The notes: a model not told the origin generated them from the sequence alone. A stretch of 64,000 nt of DNA from Qipengyuania sp. HL-TH1 (GCF_036365825.1 NZ_CP142675.1:2736501-2800500); one strand, 5' to 3'; numbered from the stretch's first letter, positions 45,501 to 53,913 are shown. Numbers and translations: made by a program.

Positions 45501-46365
45501 GCGTCGCCGCCTCGTTGATGAGGTGGCCACGAGCGGCAACAGTAATCGAGCCTGGGGCAATCAGCGTGATGCCGTCTGCGTCGGCCAGCAGCGGCTTGAA
45601 GTCGACCAGCGCATTGCCGATGGGTTGATCAGCAATTGAGGGTGCGGGTTCATCCGGCAGCACGAAAGGCGTCAACAGCAGTGCATCGGGAATGATCTCC
45701 TCGACCTCCTGCCATGACAATTTCATTCTGGTTGCGCTGTCATTTAAGCGACGCTGGCTTGGCAATTTGAGCTTATGGGCAGGCTGCCCGGAACCGGGAA
45801 CCCAGCGCTCCAGCTCCGCTCGGCGAATGATCACGTCGCCAATCAGTAACAACGCCTGTGCACCTGCAAGCACATCTAGCTTTGGCTGGCCGTCTGGAAG
45901 TTCTGCGAATGCCTCCAGCACGACTTCAGTGTGAAAGGCAGGATTTTCCCACGTGGATTGAAAAGTCAGAAATTCACCATCGCGGGTAACTACCGGCGCA
46001 ACGAAGAAGTCCTCGATAGGGTCTTCCAGCCGAGTGACGTCTGCTTTCTTTAGCGAGACATTGAGCAGCATCGCCAGTTTTTCCCGATTGAGCTTCTCTT
46101 TGCCATCGGCAAAAGCGGCAATCAGTCGCATGGCCCAATCTAGTCGAATTGTGTTGGCATGAAATTCGGGCGTAGCCTGCAAACCAGCCAGCAATGAGAG
46201 TGTGTGCTTACGATCAATGCGGGTCAGCCATGCCTGCAATTTTGGGTGCTTCTCGCAGATTTCGCGCGGGAACGATGGAGGACGCATGCTCTCAAGCAGC
46301 GCTTCGATGTCGAAATCTGCGCTATCCAAGGGAAGGGCGTCGCCAGCATTTTCAGGTCGAGTCAT
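42568..46365 (-). CDS. 1265-residue protein with C-terminal PD-(D/E)xK-like nuclease motif
   Basis: I do not recognise the first 1100 residues, which read as a soluble mixed alpha/beta protein without obvious P-loop or membrane segment. The C-terminal part carries D1146-I-D1148 (GDIDVLAFSPDG) and E1163-A-K1165 (WVIEAKDIK), an arrangement typical of PD-(D/E)xK nucleases. It shares the convergent 3' end with a DUF262-HNH gene and sits in a defence-rich element. A large single-chain defence effector is a reasonable guess. Confidence 0.6.
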   Translation of the reverse strand: MTRPENAGDALPLDSADFDIEALLESMRPPSFPREICEKHPKLQAWLTRIDRKHTLSLLAGLQATPEFHANTIRLDWAMRLIAAFADGKEKLNREKLAMLLNVSLKKADVTRLEDPIEDFFVAPVVTRDGEFLTFQSTWENPAFHTEVVLEAFAELPDGQPKLDVLAGAQALLLIGDVIIRRAELERWVPGSGQPAHKLKLPSQRRLNDSATRMKLSWQEVEEIIPDALLLTPFVLPDEPAPSIADQPIGNALVDFKPLLADADGITLIAPGSITVAARGHLINEAATHGMARRLQRNMLAEEAVRLRAGGFENLTEGPDSFAGNEVVRQKVTEVSRGHFVHFVLSMDGFQTWAAQGFSGMTEYGEKFFETVFEGARFARDAARKNPGFKDGMTILLLGGWGQGRMLEFEVPLDLRGWQFQYMQPVEAITLGSLDDAKLPDLRRIWLIDRIVHGMGFELQNPSGFLNLFQWWKESDHALVPEDEVELVPPCVINFGSDRLFSARVESAQASDRRAVPFPEGTVRRVMRVDPRSHFERLEPVYACIDAVQRGELLGVVLSGEWPVWVSRDVTGPRTYDEYENWRTILRWVEIVAAPQSGAILPKGDRPLLITLHIEQPDADHLTDTVADQEVRDAISYCIMTEGQSAELHIAAKWHHGLRRSDNFAEIILATTLLRCIAELRGTEVTTEDALEQVRRVVGSLDLRWRHALIAERPIEILRAHGLVNERYRHVPLSAAALVKCGSALSVPGAKPGQIIEGQDDCFDFLSRLQAELLASLCQTISRYNRESVVLTALEQYQIALAEQRSWETSARALRVIHGVDGDQKASFEQRNHINATIRACSILTEIAGSQATLDGGYELGTIDFDELQALALQIFAVSDLIPALRGGQIKAELRISPTGHLLHDHEFGEAALGSTVRLLHSQARADQSDAYDRLYEARDPAPGTPDPQFLNALQAEYGVPAEIFVQLGEFLVRIGIELQKSAFEIPRSELLARLSAMEIEGAPDFAPLIDRLTLPCRDGWDDIPEGAGKLDFDISRFDRRFSIIGRPLVAMTPDDNPLLAIAPGIVERAARHNVAGASAGGLQGNFWVSKAMRSYVGHAGERSGMEFNERVAAAVQAQGLLAAASVKPSACLNHKATDGLKRLGDIDVLAFSPDGKHAWVIEAKDIKLCRTLSETARRLSEYRGLTLPNGKPDNLLRHLNRVAYVRQHAADLAKRNKLPEVPQVHGLVIVDVPQPMTFVIASESKDARFVRIDSVKEVDWAPQP

Positions 46366-47140
46366 ACAGCCACTTGTTGTTTATGTTTTGTTCGTCGCGC
46401 AAGTTTCTTTTGCACAGCACACTTTCGTCCTTGCAAACCGCCGAGCGAGTCGGGGGGCTGCCCTTGCGGGCGACCTGCTCTATCCGCTGCGCGGACCGGG
46501 CCTGTAGTCCCGGCCCATTTGGGTGACGATCAGGAGCAGCTTCAGATTGAGCGGGAGATTCTGGAGGACGCGCTCTGTCCCACACATCTTGCGATGTGCT
46601 CCTGAGGGCGCGGCGTTCTCGAGCTAACCCGCAGGCACTCTTGCCTCTCTTATTGCCGGACGCCCGCTGGCCCACAGGTCCGCGCGCAGGACGTTCGTCG
46701 GCTTCGCGCCGCGCAAGGGTGCCGTCGTTTGTCCGGATCGCGGGTGCGATCCTTGCGCGGGAACGCCAAGGGCTTCGCCCTCTCGTTCCCGAAACCGTAA
46801 ATAGACGCCCCCGTGTTGCGGGCTGTGCCCGCCGGCCCGCGCCAGGGCAGCGATTTCCGGTTTTCCCTCCCCCTCCCATCCTCGCCGGAAGGCAGGCGGC
46901 ATGGCAAAGCTATGCGCGCCGGACGAGTGTGCGGCAGTGGATACGGATGAATTTGCGTGTGAAGGACTTGGTGTGTTGCACATTCTGGAATAAGCGCCAC
47001 GCCAGTCATCGCCGGATGGCGCGAGACCGGCGGCCCCGAGCTCACCAATACACAGCTCTGAATTAAAGGACTGACACGTTTGCTTGGTGCCGACACGCCG
47101 TGCGGGACGAAGCCGATAAGACGACTAACGATTATAAAAG
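46366..47140. other. Non-coding region rich in GC hairpins
   Basis: No convincing gene is found in these 775 bases. Several strong inverted repeats are present: GGATCGC-GGGT-GCGATCC (46735-46752), CGGGAACG/CGTTCCCG (46758-46765 and 46784-46791) around an inner AGGGC-TTC-GCCCT, and CACATC-TTGC-GATGTG near 46583. Such stretches often mark plasmid or element backbone remains. I cannot assign a function. Confidence 0.45.
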
Positions 47141-47217
47141 TGGTGCACCCGACTGGATTCGAACCAGTGGCCTTCGCCTTCGGAGGGCGACGCTCTATCC
47201 AGCTGAGCTACGGGTGC
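47141..47217 (-). tRNA. tRNA-Arg (CCG), complete, inside element B
   Basis: The minus strand reads as a perfect 77-nt tRNA: acceptor GCACCCG/CGGGTGC, D stem GCTC/GAGC, anticodon stem TCGCC/GGCGA with loop CTCCGAA (anticodon CCG), T arm ACTGG-TTCGAAT-CCAGT, discriminator A and encoded CCA. It differs from the split chromosomal tRNA in the anticodon and T stems by paired compensatory changes, so it is a distinct allele brought in by the element. It probably supplies the tRNA lost through the split. Confidence 0.95.
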
Positions 47218-47220
47218 TTA

Positions 47221-47242
47221 GTGCTTACTCGGTGCTTACTCG
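47221..47242. repeat. Tandem 11-mer repeat upstream of the element tRNA
   Basis: GTGCTTACTCG occurs at 47221-47231 and 47232-47242, immediately next to GTGCTTA at the tRNA 5' end (47214-47220). The repeats lie in the right arm of element B, between the complete tRNA and the integration core, where integrase arm sites would be expected. Confidence 0.55.
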
Positions 47243-47340
47243 GAAGGAAGTGCGATGTGAACCCAATTCGCAGTGCCAGAATAAGCCTCTGTAACTTAAC
47301 AGTAATCTCCAAAATATCTTGGTATTCTTAGCCTTGACAC

Positions 47341-47384
<44 letters not shown>

Positions 47385-47527
47385 TTCCGATGCCTTTCGG
47401 CGAGCGGGGCGCTTAGCAAAGCGCGGTCGCGCTCGCCAGCCTTAAAACGCCAGCCTCGAATCAAGCGCGGCGCTCGCGATGCGCGCGTTAGGCTTTTCGC
47501 AAGACTGGCTTCGTACCTTCCACGGTC

Positions 47528-47926
47528 ATGAGCGCGATGCCCCACGAATTCGACCTGGCCCACGCCACCATGCTGCCGCCCGCCGACAAGGGACCGCGCG
47601 CGGCGCCCAATATCGGCATTCTCGCCGCCCAGTGGGAAGCGGTGCACGAAGCGGCTGCTGCAGTGGGCAATCTGGCCCAGCTCGGGCGCGAGTCGGTGAC
47701 ACCCGAAATCGAGCAGCTGCCGCACCGCGCGGCCGAGCAGGGTGGCTGGCACTATGAAATGGTGGCACACGGGATCGAAGACCTCGCCGCCGTGATGCAG
47801 CCCGGTTTGCGCGCGCTGCTGTCGCTCACGGCGCAGGGCCAGGATACGACGGCTGCCGCGCTGACGCTGTGGCGCGAGTTCCACACCGCGCGGACGGCTA
47901 TCCTCGACCTCATCGACGCTGGCTGA
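47528..47926 (+). CDS. Hypothetical protein
   Basis: This 132-residue, mainly helical soluble protein (for example LRALLSLTAQGQDTTAAALT) has no recognised family. It has the high GC and codon use of the core genome and is the first chromosomal gene right of the elements. ATG 47528 or 47537 may be the start. It may be a small conserved hypothetical of the order, but I cannot verify this. Confidence 0.6.
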   Translation: MSAMPHEFDLAHATMLPPADKGPRAAPNIGILAAQWEAVHEAAAAVGNLAQLGRESVTPEIEQLPHRAAEQGGWHYEMVAHGIEDLAAVMQPGLRALLSLTAQGQDTTAAALTLWREFHTARTAILDLIDAG

Positions 47927-48021
47927 ACGCTCCGCCCCGCCAGTATCGACTGCGCTGCCCGGATAGCCGGCTCAGCAGATAGCCCCTTGACCATGTTCGC
48001 TCTCTGTTCCAGTTCGGGGGC

Positions 48022-48501
48022 ATGACGGATTCGGTAACCACAGCGGAAACGGCGGCAGTTGTCGCACGCGGCATTGCCCGACTTTTTGCTCGCAACGACA
48101 TCTGGTGCCTCGCGGAAATGCCGCTGCGGAACGGCCGGCGGGCGGACCTGATGGGTATCGATCCGAAAGGCCGCGTGGTCATCGTCGAGATCAAGGTCCA
48201 GCGCGGCGATCTGCTGGGTGACGGGAAATGGCCCGACTATCTCGACTATTGCGACCGCTTCTACTGGGGCGTGCCGCCGGGGCTCGATCGCAGCCCGCTG
48301 GAAGGCGAAGGCTATCGCCCCGATTGCTGCGGCATCATCGTTGCCGATGGCTATGACGGCGAGATCATCCGCCCTGCGCCGCTCCACCCGCTGGCCGCCC
48401 CGCGCCGCAAGGTCGAGGTCGAACGGCTTGCGCGTACTGCACTGCGCCGCGCGACCGTTGGGCTGGACCCGCAATGCGCGCCCTGGGGCACACCCGACTA
48501 G
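48022..48501 (+). CDS. mmcB: MmcB family DNA repair protein
   Basis: The 159-residue product matches MmcB (DUF5372/RAP-like nuclease fold), with RRADLMGIDPKGRVVIVEIK and CDRFYWGVPPGLD. The D..E-x-K pattern is that of a PD-(D/E)xK nuclease. In Caulobacter MmcB is induced by DNA damage and works with the ImuAB/DnaE2 mutagenesis pathway. It stands alone between a hypothetical gene and the hydroxylase gene. Family confidence is good. Confidence 0.85.
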   Translation: MTDSVTTAETAAVVARGIARLFARNDIWCLAEMPLRNGRRADLMGIDPKGRVVIVEIKVQRGDLLGDGKWPDYLDYCDRFYWGVPPGLDRSPLEGEGYRPDCCGIIVADGYDGEIIRPAPLHPLAAPRRKVEVERLARTALRRATVGLDPQCAPWGTPD

Positions 48502-48547
48502 CACTTCGCCTGTTCCCCCGCAGCCCGCGGCAGACTAAGGTCTGCAG

Positions 48548-49267
48548 ATGATGTCGGCCGCCATCCTCCTTTCCGTTCTCGCAATGACTGCGATCGTGGC
48601 GCTGCGCTATCTCGCCGCGAGCGGGATCTTCGCTGCAGTCACGCAGCGCGTGCGGCCCGGCTATCACGCCAGGCTCGGACCGCAGATCCGCCGGGAAATC
48701 GGCTGGTCGCTCGCCTCGGCGGCGATTTACGGCATTCCCGCGGGCGTGGTCGCCTGGGGGTGGCAGGAGCGCGGCTGGACGCAGATCTATACCGGGTGGA
48801 GCGACTATCCGCTGTGGTACCTGCCGCTCGCGCCGCTGCTGTTCCTGCTGGCGCATGACACATGGTTCTACTGGACCCACCGGCTGATGCACCGGCCAGC
48901 GTGGTTTCGCACGATGCATGCCGTCCATCATGCAAGCCGCCCGCCGACCGCCTGGGCGGCAATGAGCTTCCACCCATGGGAGGCGATTACCGGAGCGGTG
49001 GTGATCCCCGCACTGGTCTTTCTCATCCCGATCCATGTCGCCATGCTCGGCTCGGTATTGCTGGTGATGACGGTGATGGGCGTCACCAATCACATGGGCT
49101 GGGAGATGTTTCCCCGCCGGCTGGTTCACTCGGCGTTAGGCGGCTGGCTGATAACCGCCAGCCACCACCAGCGTCATCATGAAGAGTACAGATGCAATTA
49201 CGGCCTCTATTTCCGCTTCTGGGATCGCTTGTGCGGCACGGATCGCGGGCTCAGCCCCAACGCCTGA
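48548..49267 (+). CDS. Sterol desaturase/fatty acid hydroxylase family protein
   Basis: This 239-residue membrane protein has the histidine clusters of the fatty acid hydroxylase superfamily, which bind a di-iron centre: H103-D...H111-RLMH115, HAVHH (124-128) and a final SHHQRHHEEY near 215-224. Four or so membrane segments surround them. Related bacterial enzymes hydroxylate carotenoids (CrtZ-like), sterols or lipids; the substrate here is open. The start is ATG 48548 or 48551. The 3' end overlaps the proposed start of the DUF2141 gene. Confidence 0.82.
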   Translation: MMSAAILLSVLAMTAIVALRYLAASGIFAAVTQRVRPGYHARLGPQIRREIGWSLASAAIYGIPAGVVAWGWQERGWTQIYTGWSDYPLWYLPLAPLLFLLAHDTWFYWTHRLMHRPAWFRTMHAVHHASRPPTAWAAMSFHPWEAITGAVVIPALVFLIPIHVAMLGSVLLVMTVMGVTNHMGWEMFPRRLVHSALGGWLITASHHQRHHEEYRCNYGLYFRFWDRLCGTDRGLSPNA

Positions 49268-49719
49268 ACCGCAGGGCGGCGCTCGCGCTGCTGCCGCTGG
49301 GTGCAGCGCTGGCAGCCGCGACACCGCCGCAGCCCAAAACCGGCGCGACGATTACCGTAACGGTGACCGAACTGCGCAATGCCAAGGGCGTGGTGCGCGC
49401 CTGCATGACCACCGACGAAGACCAGTTTCCGCGCTGCCGCGGCGTGCCTGGGGCGCATGGGGCAACGGCGCCGGCGCATGATGGCAGCGTGTCCTTCACC
49501 TTCACCAACGTCAAACCGGGGCGCTACGCCGTTGCGCTGCTTCATGACGAGAACGCCAATGGCAAGGCCGACCGCGCGCTGGGCATGATGCCGCGTGAAG
49601 GCTTCGGCTTCTCGCGCGATGCCAAGGTGCGCATGGGCCCGCCCAGTTTCGCCGACGCGGCGGTCGATATCGGCGCGGAAGATCGCGGGCTCACCATCCG
49701 GATGCGCTATATGCTTTGA
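49192..49719 (+). CDS. DUF2141 domain-containing exported protein
   Basis: The protein has a DUF2141 domain (ITVTVTELRNAKGVVRACMT, then VKPGRYAVALLHDENANGKA, and FGFSRDAKVRMGPPSFADAA), whose members are periplasmic proteins of unknown function with a transthyretin-like fold. A signal peptide (RRAALALLPLGAALAAATPP) lies about 27 residues into the longest frame, so a later start such as GTG 49231 is likely, although ATG 49192 is listed. It overlaps the hydroxylase gene by up to 76 bases. Confidence 0.78.
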   Translation: MQLRPLFPLLGSLVRHGSRAQPQRLNRRAALALLPLGAALAAATPPQPKTGATITVTVTELRNAKGVVRACMTTDEDQFPRCRGVPGAHGATAPAHDGSVSFTFTNVKPGRYAVALLHDENANGKADRALGMMPREGFGFSRDAKVRMGPPSFADAAVDIGAEDRGLTIRMRYML

Positions 49720-49821
49720 GGTCCCGCGCGCTGGTCATATCCGCAGGCAATACGCTTTACGATATGTTTACCACGCGCGCCGCATACCCCTGCAGAATGA
49801 GTAAAATGCGGGGACTACGCA

Positions 49822-51828
49822 GTGATTGACAGGCTAGGCGGCTATTTTGGCTCGCGCGATGCGGAGGAGGACTTCGACGACGACTATGTCGAGGAGTCCG
49901 ACGCCGAGCTCGATCCGCCGCCCTCGCCGGTCGGACAGGACGAGCGCCGCATGCAGGTGCGCGCCTACAACCACTGGGCCAGCCTCCTCGGCGATCTCGA
50001 CTTTCCGCATATTGCTGACCTCCACCCCGAACAGCTGGGCGATTTCGGCCCCTATTCGGTGCTGCTCGACCTGGCGGACAATGTCGACGATCCGATGGTC
50101 CGCTTCGTCGGCGCCGAACTGGCGTATGAATGCGATTTCGACGGCGGTCCCGCGCTGCTGTCGCAAGTACCCGGACGTTCGGTACTGAGCCGGATCACCG
50201 ACCATTACATGCAGATCCTCGCCAACCAGGCGCCGATCGGCTTCGAGGCCGAATTCATCGATGCGAGCGGCGTACCGGTGCTCTATCGCGGGATCCTGCT
50301 GCCCTATTCGAGCAACAACCAGACGATCGATTTCATCTACGGCGTGATCAACTGGAAGGAAATGGCCGACCAGCAAACCGCCGACGAGCTCTTGCTGGCG
50401 ATCGACCGGTCGCTCGGGAGCGCACCGGACTACGGCAACACCGTCGAAACCGCCGAAACGCTGACGACCAATGCGCGCGCCGAATATGGCGAAGACGTGC
50501 TCGAACTCGGGAACGCAGAGATGATGGAAAGCCATGGACACGGCGCATTGCCGCAGCCCGCATTCGGTTCGCTCGATGACGAACCGGAAGAGGTCGCGGT
50601 GGAAGCAAGCGCCCGCCCCGCTCCGTCCGGCCCGCGCCTCGATGCGCTCGGCAATCCGCTGGGCAGCCCGATTGCCGACGACATTGGGCCGGGCGACGAT
50701 GGCCCCGAGTTCGACAACAGCATCAAGACCGCCGCCGATTACGGCCTGCCCGAATGGGACGAAGAGGAAGAAGGCGAGGACGATGTTGCCGATGTCGTCA
50801 ATCCACTGGCCGATGAAGAGACATCGAGCAGCCTGATCTCGCTGGTAAGCCGCGGCGAGCGGGCCAAGAAGAGCGTCGACCTGACGGGCGACGAGGCTGC
50901 GCCGCCCATACCGCAGGCCTTCCATGGCGAAGACGCGGCGTTCCCGCCGCCCATGCCCACCGCCTACGAGGCTCCCGCTGGGCACTGGCTCGAGCCGATG
51001 GCCGAGACGGACGAGGGAGAACCCGAGGGAGACGACACCGAATTCGCGATCGTCGCTGGCGGGGAAGTGGACGATTACGAGCCGGCATTCGCGGACCAGC
51101 CGCTATACGACGAGCCGGATGTACCCACCGCACCGCTAGACGAAGCCATCGGCTACGCTGCCGAAGAAGGGCCTCGCGACGAGGCTCAGGCCGAAGCGCC
51201 GGTCGAGGAGGATAGGGCCGCCCCCGAAGGCCTATACGACAGCCTCGCCGCAGCGCGCGAAATGGCGCAGGCCGCGCAGAGCACCGAAGATCGCAGCCGC
51301 AAGACGCTGTATGCCGCGGTTGGCCGCGCCTATGATTTCAGCCTCGAGGCACAGCACAACCCCGCCGAATTCGACGAGTTGCTGGCGAGCAACAGCCTGA
51401 CCTATCAGGACCGCGCGCCGATGACCCCGGTGGTCAAGCTCGTCTTCGGCGCCGATTACGATAAGACCCGCCTCACCGAATACGCCGCCGTGCTGACGCA
51501 TGCCCACCGCGTGGGTGTCGAACGCGGCACGCTCGCCACTTTCCTGCGCGAGGCCGAAGGCGGCCTCAAGGGCATCGTCAATGAAGAACGCCGCCTGCGC
51601 AAGGAAGAGCAGGGCAAGCCGGTCGAGGACAAGAAGGCAGTCCGCGCCGGTCTTGCACGCAAGCTGCGCGCACTCGACTCGCTGTCGCTCGACGAGCTGG
51701 GCGGGGACGGCGCCGAATTCGCGCTGGTCATGGTCCGCCGCACGCCCGACGGCGACGTGGAAGTGATCGGCGAAGTGCCCGAGGATGTGCCGCTGGTCGA
51801 ACGCGCCGCGCGCAAGCTGCTCGGCTAG
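49822..51828 (+). CDS. PAS domain protein with long acidic region
   Basis: This 668-residue protein starts at GTG 49822. Residues 45-190 resemble the PAS_5-type domain found in alphaproteobacterial regulators (WASLLGDLDFPHIADLHPEQ, and LLPYSSNNQTIDFIYGVINW). Residues about 200-470 form a long acidic, low-complexity stretch. The last 180 residues form a helical domain (DRSRKTLYAAVGRAYDFSLE) without a catalytic motif I know. A sensor or scaffold role is inferred from the PAS domain only. Confidence 0.7.
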   Translation: MIDRLGGYFGSRDAEEDFDDDYVEESDAELDPPPSPVGQDERRMQVRAYNHWASLLGDLDFPHIADLHPEQLGDFGPYSVLLDLADNVDDPMVRFVGAELAYECDFDGGPALLSQVPGRSVLSRITDHYMQILANQAPIGFEAEFIDASGVPVLYRGILLPYSSNNQTIDFIYGVINWKEMADQQTADELLLAIDRSLGSAPDYGNTVETAETLTTNARAEYGEDVLELGNAEMMESHGHGALPQPAFGSLDDEPEEVAVEASARPAPSGPRLDALGNPLGSPIADDIGPGDDGPEFDNSIKTAADYGLPEWDEEEEGEDDVADVVNPLADEETSSSLISLVSRGERAKKSVDLTGDEAAPPIPQAFHGEDAAFPPPMPTAYEAPAGHWLEPMAETDEGEPEGDDTEFAIVAGGEVDDYEPAFADQPLYDEPDVPTAPLDEAIGYAAEEGPRDEAQAEAPVEEDRAAPEGLYDSLAAAREMAQAAQSTEDRSRKTLYAAVGRAYDFSLEAQHNPAEFDELLASNSLTYQDRAPMTPVVKLVFGADYDKTRLTEYAAVLTHAHRVGVERGTLATFLREAEGGLKGIVNEERRLRKEEQGKPVEDKKAVRAGLARKLRALDSLSLDELGGDGAEFALVMVRRTPDGDVEVIGEVPEDVPLVERAARKLLG

Positions 51829-51854
51829 AAACCCGCTCCGGACAAAAGGCTTGT

Positions 51855-51887
51855 CGCCCCCGCGCTGCACCGGCTAGCGCGGGGGCG
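51855..51887 (+). promoter_or_regulatory. 12-bp perfect hairpin abutting the app1-like start codon
   Basis: CGCCCCCGCGCT (51855-51866) pairs with AGCGCGGGGGCG (51876-51887) around a 9-base loop, and the ATG begins at the next base. It may terminate the upstream PAS gene transcript without a T-tract or, in a read-through mRNA, hide the ribosome binding site of the next gene. Confidence 0.6.
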
Positions 51888-52991
51888 ATGCCGTTTCTGC
51901 CTACCGCGCCCGTCCGTATCCAGCCCTATTTCGGTTATCGGAACCGCAGCCGCCTGCGCCTTACCGCGCGGGCCTTGCGATCCCGCGTGGGCAAGTTCGA
52001 GAAACGCGGCAAATGGCGCGCGGCGAAGACCATGCTGGGGCAGTTCGCCAGCCACGAAGTCGCCGAATTCCCGGTCGAGCTCGAAATTGCGCGGCCGGGC
52101 GAGGCAAGCCAGCGCCACCAGGGGCTGACCGATGGCGAGGGCTTCGTCCATTTCGATATCCGGCTCGATCCCGAGTGGGAATATGATGTGCACCCCGCCT
52201 GGGAGACGGTGGTCATCCACTGGCAGGCCAATGGCGCGGACCAGTGCCTCGATGCGCATGTCCTCGCGCCTGGAGACGACACCGGCCTCGCGGTGATTTC
52301 GGACATTGACGATACGATCATCGAAACCGGGATCACCGGCGATTTTCGCGCCGTGCTGCGCAACTGGCGGCGCGTCCTCATGGAAATGCCGGCCGAACGG
52401 ATTCTCGTGCCCGGGGCGGATGTATTCTACAACGCGCTCGGCGGCGGCAAGGTGCTGGCCGATGGCAGCGGCCATGCCGGGACACGCCAGCCGGCCACCC
52501 ACCGCCCGTTCTTCTATGTCTCGTCGAGCCCGTGGAACCTGTTCAGCTATCTCGTGACCTATATCCGCGGGCGCGGCCTGCCACTGGGCCCGATCGCGCT
52601 GCGTGACTGGGGCCTCAACCGCGATACCTTCGGTTCCTCGAGCCACGGCGCGCACAAACGGGCCGCGATCGACGGCATCCTCGCCACCTACCCAGACATG
52701 AAGTTCGCGCTGATCGGCGACGACAGCCAGGGCGACCTGACCGCCTTTGCCGATGTCGCGCTGGAGAACCCGGGCCGGGTCCGTGCGATCTTCATTCGCA
52801 AGGTCGGCGAGCGGATGACTCCCGACGAACTAACCGCGAAGGCCAATCTCGAGGCGGCAAAAGTGCCATTATGGCACGGAAACAGCTATGATACCGGGCA
52901 CAATTTCCTCGCTTCGATCGGCCTGCTCGCCGATGATGAGGCCAAGGCGATCGTCGATACGGTCGAAGCAACGGACCCGGAACTGGCATGA
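51888..52991 (+). CDS. App1-like (DUF2183) phosphatidate phosphatase family protein
   Basis: The 367-residue product contains the HAD-like acid motif ISDIDDTIIETG (D139 region) and FVSSSPWNL-type and LIGDDSQGDLTAF motifs characteristic of the App1/DUF2183 family. Yeast App1 is a Mg-dependent phosphatidate phosphatase, and bacterial members are largely unstudied. The ATG at 51888 directly follows a stable hairpin, so initiation may be regulated. Its stop overlaps the next gene's ATG by 4 bases. Confidence 0.82.
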   Translation: MPFLPTAPVRIQPYFGYRNRSRLRLTARALRSRVGKFEKRGKWRAAKTMLGQFASHEVAEFPVELEIARPGEASQRHQGLTDGEGFVHFDIRLDPEWEYDVHPAWETVVIHWQANGADQCLDAHVLAPGDDTGLAVISDIDDTIIETGITGDFRAVLRNWRRVLMEMPAERILVPGADVFYNALGGGKVLADGSGHAGTRQPATHRPFFYVSSSPWNLFSYLVTYIRGRGLPLGPIALRDWGLNRDTFGSSSHGAHKRAAIDGILATYPDMKFALIGDDSQGDLTAFADVALENPGRVRAIFIRKVGERMTPDELTAKANLEAAKVPLWHGNSYDTGHNFLASIGLLADDEAKAIVDTVEATDPELA

Positions 52992-53902
52992 GGCGCACTA
53001 TGAAAATCCTGCTCGGACTGGTGGTCGTCCTCCTGCTCGCAAGCGGCGCCTTCTTATGGGCGGTCCGCAGCAATGGTCCGGCCGTGCTCGACGGGATCGA
53101 CCGCGTGACCGGCGGATCGCGCGGGATCACGCTGGTGTCGGATGCGCGTTACGGCGAGCATCCCGCGCAGAAGCTGCGCATCTACGCGCCCGCCGGGGCC
53201 GATACACCGCTCCCGATCCTGATCTTCGTCCATGGCGGCAGCTGGAGCTGGGGCGATCCGGACGATTACAGTTTCATCGCCCGCGCGCTGGCACCCGAAG
53301 GCTTCCTAGTCGTGCTGGCGGGCTATCGCCTCGCCGAGGACGGGCGCTATCCCGCCATGCTCGAAGATACCGCTGCGGCAATCCGCGAAACCGCGCGGCT
53401 GGCGTCGCAATATGGCGGTGATCCGACGCGCATCGTCGTCGCCGGGCATTCGGCGGGGGCCTATAATGTCGTGCAGGTCGCGCTGGAGGAGAAATGGCTC
53501 GCGGGCAGCGGTGTGAAGCTCAGCGGCGCAGTTGGCCTCGCGGGGCCCTACGACTTCTTCCCCTATGATAAACCATCGAGCCGCGAAGCATTCGGGTCGG
53601 TTGGCGCGGGAAGCGAGACGCAGCCGGTCAATCATGTGCGCGCCGGGGCCCCGCCCATGCTGCTGATCCACGGCGAGGACGACACGCTGGTCAAACCGCG
53701 CAACACCCGCGCGCTGGCAGCGGCGCTGAAACAAGCGGGCAGCGCGGTCGAAACGCGCTTTCACGCGGGCTTCGATCACAATGCGCCGCTGATCTCGCTG
53801 GCGAGTCCCTGGCGCGGGTCGCGCGATATCGACGAAGCAATCCTCGCCTTCGCGCGGCGGGTGACCGATCTTTCATTTCCGGTTCAGGCCGAAAGGCCTT
53901 AG
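52988..53902 (+). CDS. Alpha/beta hydrolase, esterase/lipase family
   Basis: This 304-residue hydrolase has an N-terminal signal anchor (ILLGLVVVLLLASGAFLWAV), the oxyanion motif FVHGGSW, nucleophile Ser155 in AGHSAGAYN, an Asp in HGEDDTLV and His in FDHNAPLI. This is the hormone-sensitive lipase-like/BD-FAE family layout. It overlaps the App1-like gene by 4 bases, suggesting the two act on lipids or esters together. The substrate is unknown. It is probably held at the periplasmic face of the inner membrane. Confidence 0.85.
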   Translation: MRRTMKILLGLVVVLLLASGAFLWAVRSNGPAVLDGIDRVTGGSRGITLVSDARYGEHPAQKLRIYAPAGADTPLPILIFVHGGSWSWGDPDDYSFIARALAPEGFLVVLAGYRLAEDGRYPAMLEDTAAAIRETARLASQYGGDPTRIVVAGHSAGAYNVVQVALEEKWLAGSGVKLSGAVGLAGPYDFFPYDKPSSREAFGSVGAGSETQPVNHVRAGAPPMLLIHGEDDTLVKPRNTRALAAALKQAGSAVETRFHAGFDHNAPLISLASPWRGSRDIDEAILAFARRVTDLSFPVQAERP

Positions 53903-53913
53903 GCTGCGCGCCG

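Noticed and set aside
46352..46879. A 175-codon minus-strand frame in the hairpin-rich region
   Set aside because: Arg/Gly/Ala-rich translation across palindromes; no family resemblance.
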